The notes: generated by a model from the letters alone, not told the origin. A stretch of DNA of 64,000 nt from Clostridia bacterium (GCA_900769665.1 CAAGHL010000042.1:1-64000); one strand, 5' to 3'; shown: positions 51,562 through 61,147, counted from the first letter of the stretch. A program made the numbers and translations.

Positions 51562-53373
51562 TCACTTCTTCTTTGTGTAAGTATTCAAAATACCCTGCGT
51601 TTTAGTAAACTCGGTGCTTGCGTAGAAGTCCGAAAGGGTGATTTTTGCATTACGCACGTCACCGTTGAGCAAGCTTGCCCAGTCGTCAATCCACTTCTTG
51701 TCACGCAAATACCACCAGTCACCGGGGGTTTCGTAGTAGCACGCGTCGATGAACACCTTGATGTTTGCGGGCTTTGTGCCGGGTTTTAAGTAAACTTCGG
51801 AATTGGCAATACTCTTTTGAAGAGGAATTGCAAAACCTTCGTCGGCTTGAATGCTTTGTCCGAATTCGCTTGCGATGTACGAAGCAAACAGGAACGCGGC
51901 GTTTGCCTTTTTGGTTTTTGCGTTAAGCGCAATGCCTACCGAACCGCTGTGTGCGGCTTGTACTCCGTGAACAAGCACTTCGGTGCCGTCATCGTTGTAC
52001 TCCTTGTAAACAAGCATGGGCGCAACGTCCCAATCGTCCTTCATGTTGGCGCGTACTTGCTTTACCGCGCTCATGGTTGTGACCAACAAACCGACTTTGC
52101 CGCTTGTGAAGTAGCCGTTTTTGCCGTCTGCCGCAATTGTCGTCGGGTTAGGCGAAATGGCGTATCCCTTCAATTGTCCGTTGGAAGCGGCTCCGTAGAA
52201 ATCTTCCACGGAAGCGTATTCGTCGGTAAGGTCGCTTGTCTTGACCGTGTCTACCGTCGTGCTTGCGCCTTGCGACAAACGTACAAACTCGGTGAACGCT
52301 TCACGCATGGAAGGAAGCATGTTGCACTTTGCTTTTTGTTCGTCGGTCAGCAATTGCTTGTCGGCATAGGACAAAATCTCGCCTGCTTTGTATGTTTTGT
52401 CGCCTACCGTTACGCCCTCTGTGCAGTCGTCCTTGACAATGTAGTTTTTGGAAGCGTCTTGCAAAGTGAACTTGTAGTAGCCGCCGTTGTAGGTTGCGTC
52501 GTCCGTTTCGATGTACTCGATGCAGTCGCCGCCTACCGTCCAACCGTAGTTGAACCACCACTCGGAGTAAAATCCGTATTTACCGCTGTTTGCCGCCATG
52601 ATATCGCGCGACAACTCGACGCATTCCGCCCAGCTCATGGCAATTTGGTTGTTAAACACCTTAACGCCCATTTTGCTGTCGGTATAGTAAGCCTTGATTT
52701 TGATGTCCAATCCGGCTTCGTCGCCCGTAGTCCAAGTTTTCTTTCCGGCTGCAAGAGCCTCTTTGACTTCGGCTTCCGTCTTGCTGATGATTTCGATACC
52801 GGCGTTTGCCATCATATCCTTGTTGTAGTACAATGCCGTCGGCGCCAAATCCTTGGGTACTGCATAAATAGGATCGTCGGCGTTGGATGTCGTTGTGACG
52901 GGGTTGTACTTGTAGCGTTGCATGGTGTTGGGGAACATCGTGTTTTCGTAGTCCTTCAACCATTCGCTACTGTTCACGTGCGAGGTAATATCCATCAACA
53001 AACCGCTGGTAACGTAGGACTTGAAATAGTTGTCTTGTACGTACACTACGTCGGGGCCGCTGGAACCTAGCAATGCGGTACGAAGCGACTCGCCGTAGTT
53101 GCTGGACGGACGTTGCGTATACTTTACCTTGATGGAACCCTTGTATTTCTCGTTAAATTCGTTTACGATACGTTCGAAAACTTCCTTTTCGCCGGATTCG
53201 CCCCATCCCCAAAACTTAACAACGGTTTCCTTGCCGTCGGCGGAAGGACGAACATTGCCGTTGTCGTCAATGATGATGTCGCCGCCTTCATCGGGCTTTG
53301 TGCATGCAAACAAGCCGACAGACAACATCAGGCATGCCAATACGACACACAGAATTCTAAAAAATTTAGACAT
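51562..53373 (-). CDS. Extracellular sugar-binding lipoprotein of a CUT1 ABC transporter
   Basis: A 603-aa protein. The ATG at 53373 has GGAGG upstream and a lipoprotein signal with Cys24 (SVGLFAC). The family pattern is clear: VKFWGWGESGEKEVFERIVNEF, GPDVVYVQDNYF, the PIYAVPKDLAPTALYYNKDMM hinge segment and a C-terminal helical lobe. It is some 150 residues longer than most family 1 solute-binding proteins, with additions in the middle (about 200-330), which may suit a large or branched oligosaccharide. It is the first gene of the long minus-strand run and has a good promoter. Confidence 0.93.
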   Translation of the reverse strand: MSKFFRILCVVLACLMLSVGLFACTKPDEGGDIIIDDNGNVRPSADGKETVVKFWGWGESGEKEVFERIVNEFNEKYKGSIKVKYTQRPSSNYGESLRTALLGSSGPDVVYVQDNYFKSYVTSGLLMDITSHVNSSEWLKDYENTMFPNTMQRYKYNPVTTTSNADDPIYAVPKDLAPTALYYNKDMMANAGIEIISKTEAEVKEALAAGKKTWTTGDEAGLDIKIKAYYTDSKMGVKVFNNQIAMSWAECVELSRDIMAANSGKYGFYSEWWFNYGWTVGGDCIEYIETDDATYNGGYYKFTLQDASKNYIVKDDCTEGVTVGDKTYKAGEILSYADKQLLTDEQKAKCNMLPSMREAFTEFVRLSQGASTTVDTVKTSDLTDEYASVEDFYGAASNGQLKGYAISPNPTTIAADGKNGYFTSGKVGLLVTTMSAVKQVRANMKDDWDVAPMLVYKEYNDDGTEVLVHGVQAAHSGSVGIALNAKTKKANAAFLFASYIASEFGQSIQADEGFAIPLQKSIANSEVYLKPGTKPANIKVFIDACYYETPGDWWYLRDKKWIDDWASLLNGDVRNAKITLSDFYASTEFTKTQGILNTYTKKK

Positions 53374-53446
53374 GATTACCTCCGTAAAATATGGTTGTAA
53401 AAATTTCAAAAATAACAATTAAGTCAAACTACGACTTTACACAACA

Positions 53447-53475
53447 ATTATACAACCTACCAATACGGCAATCAA
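53447..53475 (-). promoter_or_regulatory. Promoter of the transporter and surface-glycan operon
   Basis: Minus strand: TTGATT (53470-53475), 17 bases, TATAAT (53447-53452), about 75 bases from the binding-protein ATG. Confidence 0.7.
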
Positions 53476-53550
53476 CATATAATTTTATCGAAATAGGTGT
53501 AAAATATTCTCATTTTATTTGCAAATGCGCCCAAAAGGGGCTTTTTCGGG

Positions 53551-53579
53551 TTGAAATTTTCCCGATTGTGTGTTATACT
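53551..53579 (+). promoter_or_regulatory. Promoter of the AraC-family gene at 53749
   Basis: TTGAAA (53551-53556), 17 bases, TATACT (53574-53579). It is divergent from the operon promoter at 53447-53475. The 165-base leader holds two copies of TGACGGCACC (about 53588 and 53620), possible regulator sites. Confidence 0.65.
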
Positions 53580-53748
53580 TAGCATGCTTGACGGCACCAT
53601 ACCGATTGCAAAAAGCGTGACGGCACCCTAACGCCGTACGGTAACGGCAAAACTTGCATCGGCGTTACCGACAACCGTCAAGGTCAACTCGAAGTAACAA
53701 TTTCGTAAAAAGTATTGCCACTATCCCCGTTACGGCAAAGGAGGCAGC

Positions 53749-54591
53749 ATGTATTACAACTCCATGAACGAAGCGATATACCATCGTACGTTTGCGCACA
53801 ACGACTTTTTCGACGTAATGTTGGTGGGTATCACCAACCCCAACCCCAACTACCGAATAATGCACAACTTTTCCAAAAGCGGACTGTGGGACAACTACGT
53901 GTTCGAATACGTGGTCAACGGAGAGGGACACATCGAAGCGGAAACACAAAATTACGACGTTGTAGCAGGCGACACCTATTTTTTGAATAAGTTACAAAAA
54001 CACCTCTACTACGCCGACAAGAAACGTCCCTACACAAAATACTTTGTGGTGTTGCGCGGCTCGCTAATAGACAACCTCGTCAACAGTTTCGGACTTACGG
54101 ATAGCGTAATCGTACGAAAAACCGACACAAAAGCGATTTTTGAGAAGCTTTTTGCCCTTGCCGACACCGACAAAGAGTTGCCTTTTGACGAAATAATGCA
54201 CTGCGCGCTTAGCTTGATACAAAAAATTAAACCGCACGACTACCACAGTGTAACTCGTCCGCTTAAATTTCCGGAATTGATCAAAGGCTACTTGGACGAA
54301 AATATCACTCAAAAGGTGACGCTTGACGACATATCCAAAGCATTGAACCTCAGCAAATCTCACATCGAACGGCTTTTTACCGAAAAGTACCAAACAAGTC
54401 CGCTAAAATACTTTGCTTACCAAAAAATCAATTTTGCCTGCACCTTGATAATAAACGGCAACTACACGCTAAACGAAATAGCCGACATGTTGTCCTTTGC
54501 CGATGCAAAATACCTGTCTAAGTGCGTAAAAGCGCACACGGGCATGACGCCGTCGCAACTGCGAAAAAACAAAGCCGTCCCGCAAAAATAG
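53749..54591 (+). CDS. AraC-family regulator of the transporter operon
   Basis: A 280-aa protein. The N-terminal cupin-like sensor (about 20-130, with FEYVVNGEGHIEAETQNYDVVAGDTYFL) is followed by two C-terminal helix-turn-helix motifs (TLDDISKALNLSKSHIERLFTEKY and TLNEIADMLSFADAKYLSKCVKAHTG ending MTPSQLRKN). AAAGGAGG precedes the ATG. It is divergent from the binding-protein operon with separate promoters about 75 bases apart, so it most likely activates that operon when its sugar is present. A strong terminator follows. Confidence 0.93.
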   Translation: MYYNSMNEAIYHRTFAHNDFFDVMLVGITNPNPNYRIMHNFSKSGLWDNYVFEYVVNGEGHIEAETQNYDVVAGDTYFLNKLQKHLYYADKKRPYTKYFVVLRGSLIDNLVNSFGLTDSVIVRKTDTKAIFEKLFALADTDKELPFDEIMHCALSLIQKIKPHDYHSVTRPLKFPELIKGYLDENITQKVTLDDISKALNLSKSHIERLFTEKYQTSPLKYFAYQKINFACTLIINGNYTLNEIADMLSFADAKYLSKCVKAHTGMTPSQLRKNKAVPQK

Positions 54592-54741
54592 TCGTTGGAA
54601 GCAAGTAAAGCCTTATGGTTATTGCCTGTCGAAAATGATTTTACAGTCAATCCGATTGCCGATTTTGCACAAAAAATCGGCGTTGTGCGCCTGTCGTTAG
54701 TTTGCTTGTTGCCGACAACTATATACAAACAAATACAAAAC

Positions 54742-54786
54742 AAAACGGACCGAAGGGAGTTTGGGCTCCGATCGATCCGTTTTTTT
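54742..54786. terminator. Terminator between AraC gene and hexuronate operon
   Basis: AAAACGGA/TCCGTTTT outer stem and GGAG/CTCC inner stem with T residues after it on the plus strand. The minus strand side is also T-rich (TTTTGTTTTG), so it can end both convergent units. Confidence 0.85.
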
Positions 54787-54834
54787 GTTCGTTTTTTTTT
54801 TGCAAATTACGTCGTTAAAAAGTTAATACGTATA

Positions 54835-55596
54835 TTAAAATTGCCAACCTAGCGCGGCTTTCACGCTGATTTCGATTTGTCCGAGAGAGTTTTCCATTTT
54901 TGCGGCGTTGTCTTGCTCGATAAGGAAATACTTTGCGCCGCAGTCACGTGCAACGGGTACAATGTCGGCGTAGTTTTGGTTACCTTCGGACAAGGGCGCA
55001 AATATAGGCGCAAATTCCCCTTTGTCGTTTACTACGATTTTGTAGTCTTTAAGGTGTACGCATTCGATACGACCGTCCATCTTTTTGAGATACTCCGTTA
55101 CGCTTGCGCCGCCGTACTGAATCCAGTAAGTATCCGCAGTAAAGTTGACGTAGGGGCAGTTTTCGATGATGTAGTCCACTATCCGTTGGCCGTCGGCAAA
55201 CTTGTAAAACTCGAAGTGATGGAAGTGGTAAAACAACTTGCAACCGTTTTGTTGCATTACTTCGCCCGATTTATTGAGGGCGGCTATTGTTTCCTTGCAT
55301 TTTTGCTCGTCCTTGATAATATCGAGCGGCATCATGCCGAGCCCTATATTAGTACAACCGAAAGTCTTGTGTTCCTCGCAAAGTTTTTGCGGCTCATTAA
55401 GTATCCTGTCCATAGGAACGTGCGTCAGCACTATCGGCAAAATCTTGGAACAACGCATTAACAGCGCAAGGTCGTACGGACCGCCCGAGTACTGGACGTA
55501 GGACACGCCCATATCCTTCAATTGAACAAAAGTTTTTTCGCATTGATCGGCAGTGATCAAGTTGCGGATAGAAAACAAATTTACTCCTATTTGCAT
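54835..55596 (-). CDS. Sugar phosphate isomerase/epimerase-like TIM-barrel protein
   Basis: A 253-aa protein of the xylose-isomerase-like/AP-endonuclease-2 barrel family. It starts MQIGVNLFSIRNLI and has the metal-site residues expected of the fold: a histidine and acid in YHFHHFEF, NFTADTYW, VHLKDYK and a terminal glutamate in FLIEQDN. The barrel and metal site predict a sugar or sugar-acid isomerase or epimerase, substrate unread. GAGGTG precedes the ATG. It is the last gene of the hexuronate operon, 51 bases after uxuA, and a second but distinct family member opens the same operon. Confidence 0.87.
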   Translation of the reverse strand: MQIGVNLFSIRNLITADQCEKTFVQLKDMGVSYVQYSGGPYDLALLMRCSKILPIVLTHVPMDRILNEPQKLCEEHKTFGCTNIGLGMMPLDIIKDEQKCKETIAALNKSGEVMQQNGCKLFYHFHHFEFYKFADGQRIVDYIIENCPYVNFTADTYWIQYGGASVTEYLKKMDGRIECVHLKDYKIVVNDKGEFAPIFAPLSEGNQNYADIVPVARDCGAKYFLIEQDNAAKMENSLGQIEISVKAALGWQF

Positions 55597-55647
55597 AATT
55601 TACACCTCGCAAAAATCAATTTTCGGCAAAATTACCGATGGCAACGC

Positions 55648-56685
55648 CTATTTTTTCAAATCTTTCGTTACTGCTTCAAACACGCCGGACAAATACGCCG
55701 CGCCGAGCGCTCTGTCATACAATCCGTAACCGGGCTTAGCGTCCTCTCCCCAAATGTTACGACCGTGGTCGGGGCGAAGGTATCCGTCAAAACCAGCCTC
55801 GACCAACGCTTTTACTATCAAATAGATATCCACGTTTCCGTCGGCGGTTTGGTGTCCGTTTTCGTAGAAGTCGGTGTCGTTGACAAACTTCAACTGCCTT
55901 AAATGCGCAAAATAGACGCGACTTGCATATTTACCTGCCATTTTCGGAAGGTCGTTGAATCGTCCTGCGCCGAGACTACCGGTACAGAAGGTAATGCCGT
56001 TGTGCTTGTTAGGCACGGCATCAAACAGTCTGTCGTAGTCGCTTTCCCGCCCTACTATACGCGGCAATCCGAATATATCCCACGGTGGATCGTCGGGGTG
56101 AATCGCCATATTTATGCCCGTTTGGTCGCATGCGGGCATGATACCGTTTAAGAAATAAACCAAATTGTCAAACAACTGTTCGGGAGTCATGCCTTCGTAG
56201 TCGGCAAGCAGACCGTTGAGTTGTTCGGGGGTGTAGCTTTCGTCCCAACCGGGCAAGCGCAAATTACGCTTGTCTAATTTTTGGAAGTCTGCCTCGCTGT
56301 AACTCAAACTCGTTGCGCCGTCGGCATGCTTGTAATACAAGTTGGTGCGGAACCAATCGAATACCGGCATAAAGTTGTAACAAATACACTTTACGCCGTA
56401 CTTGCCGAGGTTAATAATGTTTTGCGCGTAGTTGGCAATCAGCCTGTCGCGGGAGGGTTTACCTAGCTTGATGTCCTCATGTACGGGAACGGATTCGATG
56501 ACTTCCATCTCCAATCCGCACTTGTCGCACATCGATTTTAGCGCGGCTATTTTGTCGCAATCCCACACTTCCCCCACGGGGACATCGTACACCGCCGTCA
56601 CTACGCCCGTCATACCGGGGATTTGTTTTATGTATTCCAACGGTATGCAATCCTTGGGACCGTACCATCTAAATGTAAGTTTCAT
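55648..56685 (-). CDS. uxuA: Mannonate dehydratase
   Basis: A 345-aa enzyme removing water from D-mannonate to give 2-keto-3-deoxygluconate. Family marks are the start MKLTFRWYGPKDCIPLEYIKQ, GVVTAVYDVPVGEVW, the metal-binding MAIHPDDPPW and GLPRIV, TFCTGSLG, and the C-terminal YLRPDHGR. Length is normal for the family. GGCGG precedes the ATG. It lies downstream of glucuronate isomerase in the same operon. The usual intermediate step, fructuronate reductase (UxuB), is not recognised here; one of the Gfo/Idh/MocA enzymes might replace it, which is inference. Confidence 0.95.
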   Translation of the reverse strand: MKLTFRWYGPKDCIPLEYIKQIPGMTGVVTAVYDVPVGEVWDCDKIAALKSMCDKCGLEMEVIESVPVHEDIKLGKPSRDRLIANYAQNIINLGKYGVKCICYNFMPVFDWFRTNLYYKHADGATSLSYSEADFQKLDKRNLRLPGWDESYTPEQLNGLLADYEGMTPEQLFDNLVYFLNGIMPACDQTGINMAIHPDDPPWDIFGLPRIVGRESDYDRLFDAVPNKHNGITFCTGSLGAGRFNDLPKMAGKYASRVYFAHLRQLKFVNDTDFYENGHQTADGNVDIYLIVKALVEAGFDGYLRPDHGRNIWGEDAKPGYGLYDRALGAAYLSGVFEAVTKDLKK

Positions 56686-56746
56686 TATGTCCGCCTTTTA
56701 ACGGTTTAACCACGTAAACCGTCACGTTAAATATATGTTAGTGCGC

Positions 56747-57961
56747 TTATTGTTGTCCTGCGCCTTTTGTTGCAAGCAGGTTTTTGATGTTGTAGTATGC
56801 TATGTCCGAAGCAAGTTTTGTTGCCGCATTTTCGTCGTATTCGCCGTTGTCCGCCTTTGCCGCGATGAAAGAAGCAAGTATGCGACGGAAGAAATCGAAC
56901 CTTACGTAGCTACTGAAACTGCGACTGTCGGTCAACATTCCCAGTTGCGTACCCAGTACGGAATACTCCGACACCGTTTCCAACTGACGTTTGATGCCGC
57001 ACACGGTATCGTTAAACCACCACGCCGCGCCTACTCGCACATTGCGAAAAGCCCCGCTCAAAGTCGCGCAAGATTTCACGTAATTGTCGTTTAACGGATA
57101 CAACACTATGTCGGGTAGTCCGTCGAGTTTTGCATTTAGCTTGTTCAAAAGTTGCGCCAACTTGTCCACACTGACGGAAGAACGCATGATGTCAAAACCG
57201 CTGTCGCGCCCTATTTGCTCGAAAGCCGTTTCGTTTACGTTGCGGAATGTTCCGAAGTGAAGTTGCAATACGATATTGTATTTGTAGCACATTTCGCAAA
57301 GCCACTCCACATTGGTTGTATCTTCAAAATCGTCAAAACCGTGGTCGGCAATTTTGCAGCCCTTGCTTACGAAGTAACGCAAACGTTCTTCCAACAGTTT
57401 TTTGTCCGTACCTGCCGCAAAACAACCGTCGGGGCGAAACGTCGGTCTTACTTCCGTGTCGCCCTTTTTTCCGTGGTAGGTCAATTCCGACATCGGATCG
57501 TCCGTCGTTGCGACGTACTCCACTTTGAATTTTTTCAACAAGTCGCCTACCGTCATTTCGGCAAGTTTTGCGTTGGCTTCCGTCCAAATACTTTCCGCGG
57601 ATTGTTGACAAAGAGGTTGGTGAATGTCAAAAATTTGCGCCAACTCCATGTGCGACCAGTAGTACAGCGGATTTCCCAAAAGTTGCGGCATAATGTTTGC
57701 GTATGCCAAAAACTTGTCGTGGTAACTCGCTTCGCCCGTGATATATTTTTCTTCCACACCGCACAAGCGCATTGCGCGCCACTTGTAATGGTCGCCAGAC
57801 AACCACAATTGACCGATATTTTCAAACTTGACATTGTCGGCAATTGCTTTTTCGTCAAGGTGACAATGGTAGTCCACAATGGGCAAATTTTTTATTTGTC
57901 GGTAAATACGTGTTGCCGTTTCGCCGTCAAGCAACAAATTGTCATCAAAAAATTTTTTCAT
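56747..57961 (-). CDS. uxaC: Glucuronate isomerase (compact form)
   Basis: A 404-aa enzyme converting D-glucuronate to D-fructuronate (or galacturonate to tagaturonate). Visible are the metal motif IVDYHCHLD, FENIGQLWLSGDHYKWRAMR, TTDDP, HFGTFRN and the C-terminal LGTQLGMLTDSRSFSSYVRFDFFRRIL signature. Most UxaC proteins are about 465-470 residues. This one is some 60 shorter, the difference falling in the middle of the barrel, so it may be a divergent subgroup. Its ATG overlaps the stop of the upstream dehydrogenase as ATGA, so translation is coupled. Confidence 0.93.
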   Translation of the reverse strand: MKKFFDDNLLLDGETATRIYRQIKNLPIVDYHCHLDEKAIADNVKFENIGQLWLSGDHYKWRAMRLCGVEEKYITGEASYHDKFLAYANIMPQLLGNPLYYWSHMELAQIFDIHQPLCQQSAESIWTEANAKLAEMTVGDLLKKFKVEYVATTDDPMSELTYHGKKGDTEVRPTFRPDGCFAAGTDKKLLEERLRYFVSKGCKIADHGFDDFEDTTNVEWLCEMCYKYNIVLQLHFGTFRNVNETAFEQIGRDSGFDIMRSSVSVDKLAQLLNKLNAKLDGLPDIVLYPLNDNYVKSCATLSGAFRNVRVGAAWWFNDTVCGIKRQLETVSEYSVLGTQLGMLTDSRSFSSYVRFDFFRRILASFIAAKADNGEYDENAATKLASDIAYYNIKNLLATKGAGQQ

Positions 57962-58941
57962 ATCTTCGTTTCTCGTCCTTTACTATTGTAGACGGCAAGT
58001 ATCATTTTTACGACCTTTGCCCCTTCCGTACCGTCAATCGCAAAAGGTTCGCCTGTCTCTACCGAGTTGTAAAAATCCGGTATAAGGGATGCGTGCCCCT
58101 TGCCGTAACAACACTTGCCAATATATTCGCCGTGCGGATCGAACGTCAACGTTTGACCGTCAACGTAAGCGGCATCGGGCAAAATTACAACCGTGTGCTT
58201 GTCCGCTGTTTTTACCGTAAGCTGCGCAGGCAATTCCGCCGCAGACGTTGTTGTAGCGAAGAAATCGAAATTGCCGCAATCTTTTCCGAAAAACGCCGCC
58301 GTAGCTACGTCCTCAACCTCAATTACGCCTCGGTGATACCAGTTGTCGCAACAAGCCGTAACCCTGTCGGGCATACCGCACAAATAACTCAACAAGTCCA
58401 ACGTATGCAACGCTTGATTTATCAAAACGCCGCCGCCTTCCGTAGCCCACTTGCCGCGCCAATCGCCCGAACGGTAGTACGCTACGTCGCGGTTCCAACA
58501 CACTTCGCCGTGCGCCGCAACAACGGTCTTACCCGAAAGATACTGCCTTGCCGCAAGCGTAGCCAGATTGTATCTGTTTTGCAAACATACGCCAAGTTTT
58601 GCATGACTTTGTTTTTCGGCTTGCAAAACCTCGTCTAACTGCTCGACAGAAATACACAAAGGTTTTTCGCAAAGTACGTTTATGTCACGTTTAAGCGCAT
58701 AAAGTGTCATCTCGCAATGCAAATAGTGGGGCGTACAAATATGCAAAACGTCTATTTGCTCATTGTCTGCCATCTGTCGGTAATCGGTGTACAATGCGCA
58801 ATTCAATTCATTTTTAGTTGCAAGGTCATGCGCCTTGTTCCGATCTATGTCGCACAGCGCAACTATATTTGCCCCGCACTGTTTTGCTACTTTTACATGA
58901 GTGCGCGCTATTACGCCGCACCCGACAATAGCAACGTTCAT
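57958..58941 (-). CDS. Gfo/Idh/MocA-family NAD(P)-dependent oxidoreductase
   Basis: A 327-aa enzyme. The dinucleotide-binding start NVAIVGCGVIARTHV and the active-site motif NVLCEKPLC (EKP lysine) are present, with the family's C-terminal beta-sheet domain including GGGVLINQALHTLDLL (the conserved His). Such enzymes oxidise or reduce hydroxyls of sugars, inositols or sugar acids. Its place between another family member and UxaC suggests action on a glucuronate-containing compound. The precise substrate is unread. GGGTG precedes the ATG, nine bases after the upstream gene. Confidence 0.93.
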   Translation of the reverse strand: MNVAIVGCGVIARTHVKVAKQCGANIVALCDIDRNKAHDLATKNELNCALYTDYRQMADNEQIDVLHICTPHYLHCEMTLYALKRDINVLCEKPLCISVEQLDEVLQAEKQSHAKLGVCLQNRYNLATLAARQYLSGKTVVAAHGEVCWNRDVAYYRSGDWRGKWATEGGGVLINQALHTLDLLSYLCGMPDRVTACCDNWYHRGVIEVEDVATAAFFGKDCGNFDFFATTTSAAELPAQLTVKTADKHTVVILPDAAYVDGQTLTFDPHGEYIGKCCYGKGHASLIPDFYNSVETGEPFAIDGTEGAKVVKMILAVYNSKGRETKI

Positions 58942-58950
58942 CTTTTCACC

Positions 58951-60132
58951 CTATTTCTTTTCGCTTCCGTATGTGCCGCTGGTATCCAATACCGTTTCGC
59001 AAACGTCTTGTTTTTTGACCGACGCGGCAATGTGTTCGTTAAGCAATTTGAGATACAAGTCGTCGTCAATAGGCAAATCGACGGTCTTTCCGAGCCAAGT
59101 GGACAACAACATAGCGTCCATTATTTCCACACCGTTGATACCTTCCTTGCCGTCCACAAACAACGGTTCGACGCCCAATATAGCGTTGGTGAAGTTGCGC
59201 AAAATTCCGCTGTGTTGAGGGTTTTTGCCGTCGGTTTCCACTTCGGACACGGTGTACTTCGGTTCGCCGAAACCGCCCTTGTACTCTTGGTTGAATACTC
59301 GTTCGTCAACTTCGTTTTTCCAATAAGTCAATTTGTCGTTTTCCACAACCAATTTGCCGCCCGTACCCAGCACCTCGAAACGGTTAGTTCCGGGAGCGTC
59401 GGCTGTGCTTGTTACAAACACGCCCGTTGCGCCGTTGGGGAATTCCAAATAAGCGGTAACGTCATCCTCGACTTCGATTTTGTGCCATTTTCCGAAGTGG
59501 CAAAACGAGTGAATTTTGTTTGGCATCATGCCCGTTACCCACTGCAACAAATCCAATTGGTGCGGACATTGGTTAAACAGCACTCCGCCGCCTTCGCCTG
59601 CCCATGTCGCGCGCCAATCGCCGCTGTCGTAGTAACTTTGAGAGCGATACCAATTGGTAATTATCCAGTTTACGCGTTTGACGGTGCCTATTTCGCCGTT
59701 GGCGATCATTTCGCGCATTTTACGATAGACGCAGTTTGTGCGTTGATTGAACATCATCGTAAACAAACTTTTGCTTTCGGCGGCAACCTCCATCATTTCC
59801 TTTACTTGCTTGGTGTATACGCCGGCGGGCTTTTCGCAAATGACGTTAAGGCATCGTTTCAACGCGCGAATACTCAACTCCGGATGTTGGTAATGCGGCA
59901 CGGCAACTATTACTGCGTCAACGTCGGCTTTGTCTATCAAATCCGCGCCCTCGGCGTAACAATCGAACTTCGCTTGCGGATATTTGTCGCAAATACGTTG
60001 CACTTTTTCGGGTTTTCTGTCGGCAATGGCAACGACTTCCGCATTGGGGACGTTGCCCTCCTTGAAGAAGCTTGCGATATGTCCGCTACCCATATTGCCC
60101 AGACCGATAATTCCGTACTTAACAGTTTTCAT
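58951..60132 (-). CDS. Gfo/Idh/MocA-family NAD(P)-dependent oxidoreductase
   Basis: A 393-aa enzyme. It has YGIIGLGNMGSGHI (nucleotide binding), NVICEKPAGVY (EKP motif), MMFNQRTNCVY and GGGVLFNQCPHQLDLLQW with the catalytic-region histidine. Length and the C-terminal DLPIDDDLY segment match family members often found with uronate or inositol catabolism. It shares only the general fold with the 327-aa neighbour, so the two probably do sequential or opposite redox steps, as in paired oxidation and reduction of a glycoside 3-hydroxyl. That is inference. GGGAG precedes the ATG. Confidence 0.93.
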   Translation of the reverse strand: MKTVKYGIIGLGNMGSGHIASFFKEGNVPNAEVVAIADRKPEKVQRICDKYPQAKFDCYAEGADLIDKADVDAVIVAVPHYQHPELSIRALKRCLNVICEKPAGVYTKQVKEMMEVAAESKSLFTMMFNQRTNCVYRKMREMIANGEIGTVKRVNWIITNWYRSQSYYDSGDWRATWAGEGGGVLFNQCPHQLDLLQWVTGMMPNKIHSFCHFGKWHKIEVEDDVTAYLEFPNGATGVFVTSTADAPGTNRFEVLGTGGKLVVENDKLTYWKNEVDERVFNQEYKGGFGEPKYTVSEVETDGKNPQHSGILRNFTNAILGVEPLFVDGKEGINGVEIMDAMLLSTWLGKTVDLPIDDDLYLKLLNEHIAASVKKQDVCETVLDTSGTYGSEKK

Positions 60133-60226
60133 AACGATTCTCCCTTATAATTTGAAATAATTGTAGTTTTCGGCAAACAATTTGCCGATTAAGCCGAATT
60201 TTGTCTTGTAACGTCCTAATTTTACC

Positions 60227-61087
60227 TTACGCCTTTACAAAGCCTTGTTCCGTCTCCACGTAACCGCAAGCTGTAAAGATGTCCTTGATTGCTTTGACTG
60301 CGGCGTTGAATGCGGCATGATTGTCGGCATAATGGAACTTGTTTTTCATTTCGCTGTTGTCGATTTGCGCATATCCGTCAAATACCGCAAGGTGCGGTTC
60401 TACGGTCATTACGACCTGTGCTTTTGTAGGAATGCGACGCACTATTTCGGCAATGTTTCCGTCGCCGAAACCCGCCGGCACAAGTTGTTGCGTTGCGGCA
60501 ATAACGTCCTTGACGTGGAAGTAGTCAGTTTTGTCAAACAGCGCGTCGATTGTCTTTGCGCTGTCCTGTCCGCATTGGATAAAGTTTGCGGGATCATACA
60601 CAAATTTAAGTCCCTTCACCGTCGCAACGATGTCTTCCACGCGTTCCAAAGTGTCACCGTATATGTCTTTTTCGTTTTCGTGATACAATTGTACCCCGTA
60701 ATCGGCGGCAATGGACACCATTTGCGAAAGGTAGTCCATTACTTTTTCCCTCTCGTTGTAGGCGTTGAAGAAGCTGAACATGCGGATTTTGTCGGTATGT
60801 AACAAATTTGCGAGGTGGCACAGGCGATGAACTTTCTTCACCTTGTATTCCTCGAAATCGCAATTGATGTCAACCTTGCCCATCGGAGAACCCAAGCTCC
60901 ACACCGTTATACCTGCCGCAATAAGACGTTGGTAACAACTTACCGCTTCTTCGTCGGTGATGTCGGCGATGTTTTTGCCGTCCACGTTACGAAGTTCGAC
61001 AAGGCGGATATTGTTGGCTGTAAGCCCTTCGATTTGGTCGCTTATTTGTTTGCCGTATTCGTCGGCAAACGCACACAGTTTAATCAT
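60227..61087 (-). CDS. Sugar phosphate isomerase/epimerase-like TIM-barrel protein
   Basis: A 286-aa protein of the xylose-isomerase-like barrel family. Landmarks are the start MIKLCAFADEYGKQISDQIEG, a VELRNVDGKNI loop, a glutamate and histidine in LYHENEKDIYG, FVYDPANFIQ, DYFHVKDV and a terminal MTVEPHL acid, all consistent with a bound divalent metal. It is the first gene of the six-gene hexuronate operon. The ATG at 61087 has GGGAGAGA upstream; the twelve extra codons of the longer frame lie at the leader end. Its role, an isomerase, epimerase or lyase step on a uronate derivative, is inferred from the operon. Confidence 0.88.
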   Translation of the reverse strand: MIKLCAFADEYGKQISDQIEGLTANNIRLVELRNVDGKNIADITDEEAVSCYQRLIAAGITVWSLGSPMGKVDINCDFEEYKVKKVHRLCHLANLLHTDKIRMFSFFNAYNEREKVMDYLSQMVSIAADYGVQLYHENEKDIYGDTLERVEDIVATVKGLKFVYDPANFIQCGQDSAKTIDALFDKTDYFHVKDVIAATQQLVPAGFGDGNIAEIVRRIPTKAQVVMTVEPHLAVFDGYAQIDNSEMKNKFHYADNHAAFNAAVKAIKDIFTACGYVETEQGFVKA

Positions 61088-61147
61088 GATCTCTCTCCCG
61101 TAATTTACCCAGATTGTCAACACGCAAACGCATTGCCGTATTACCGA

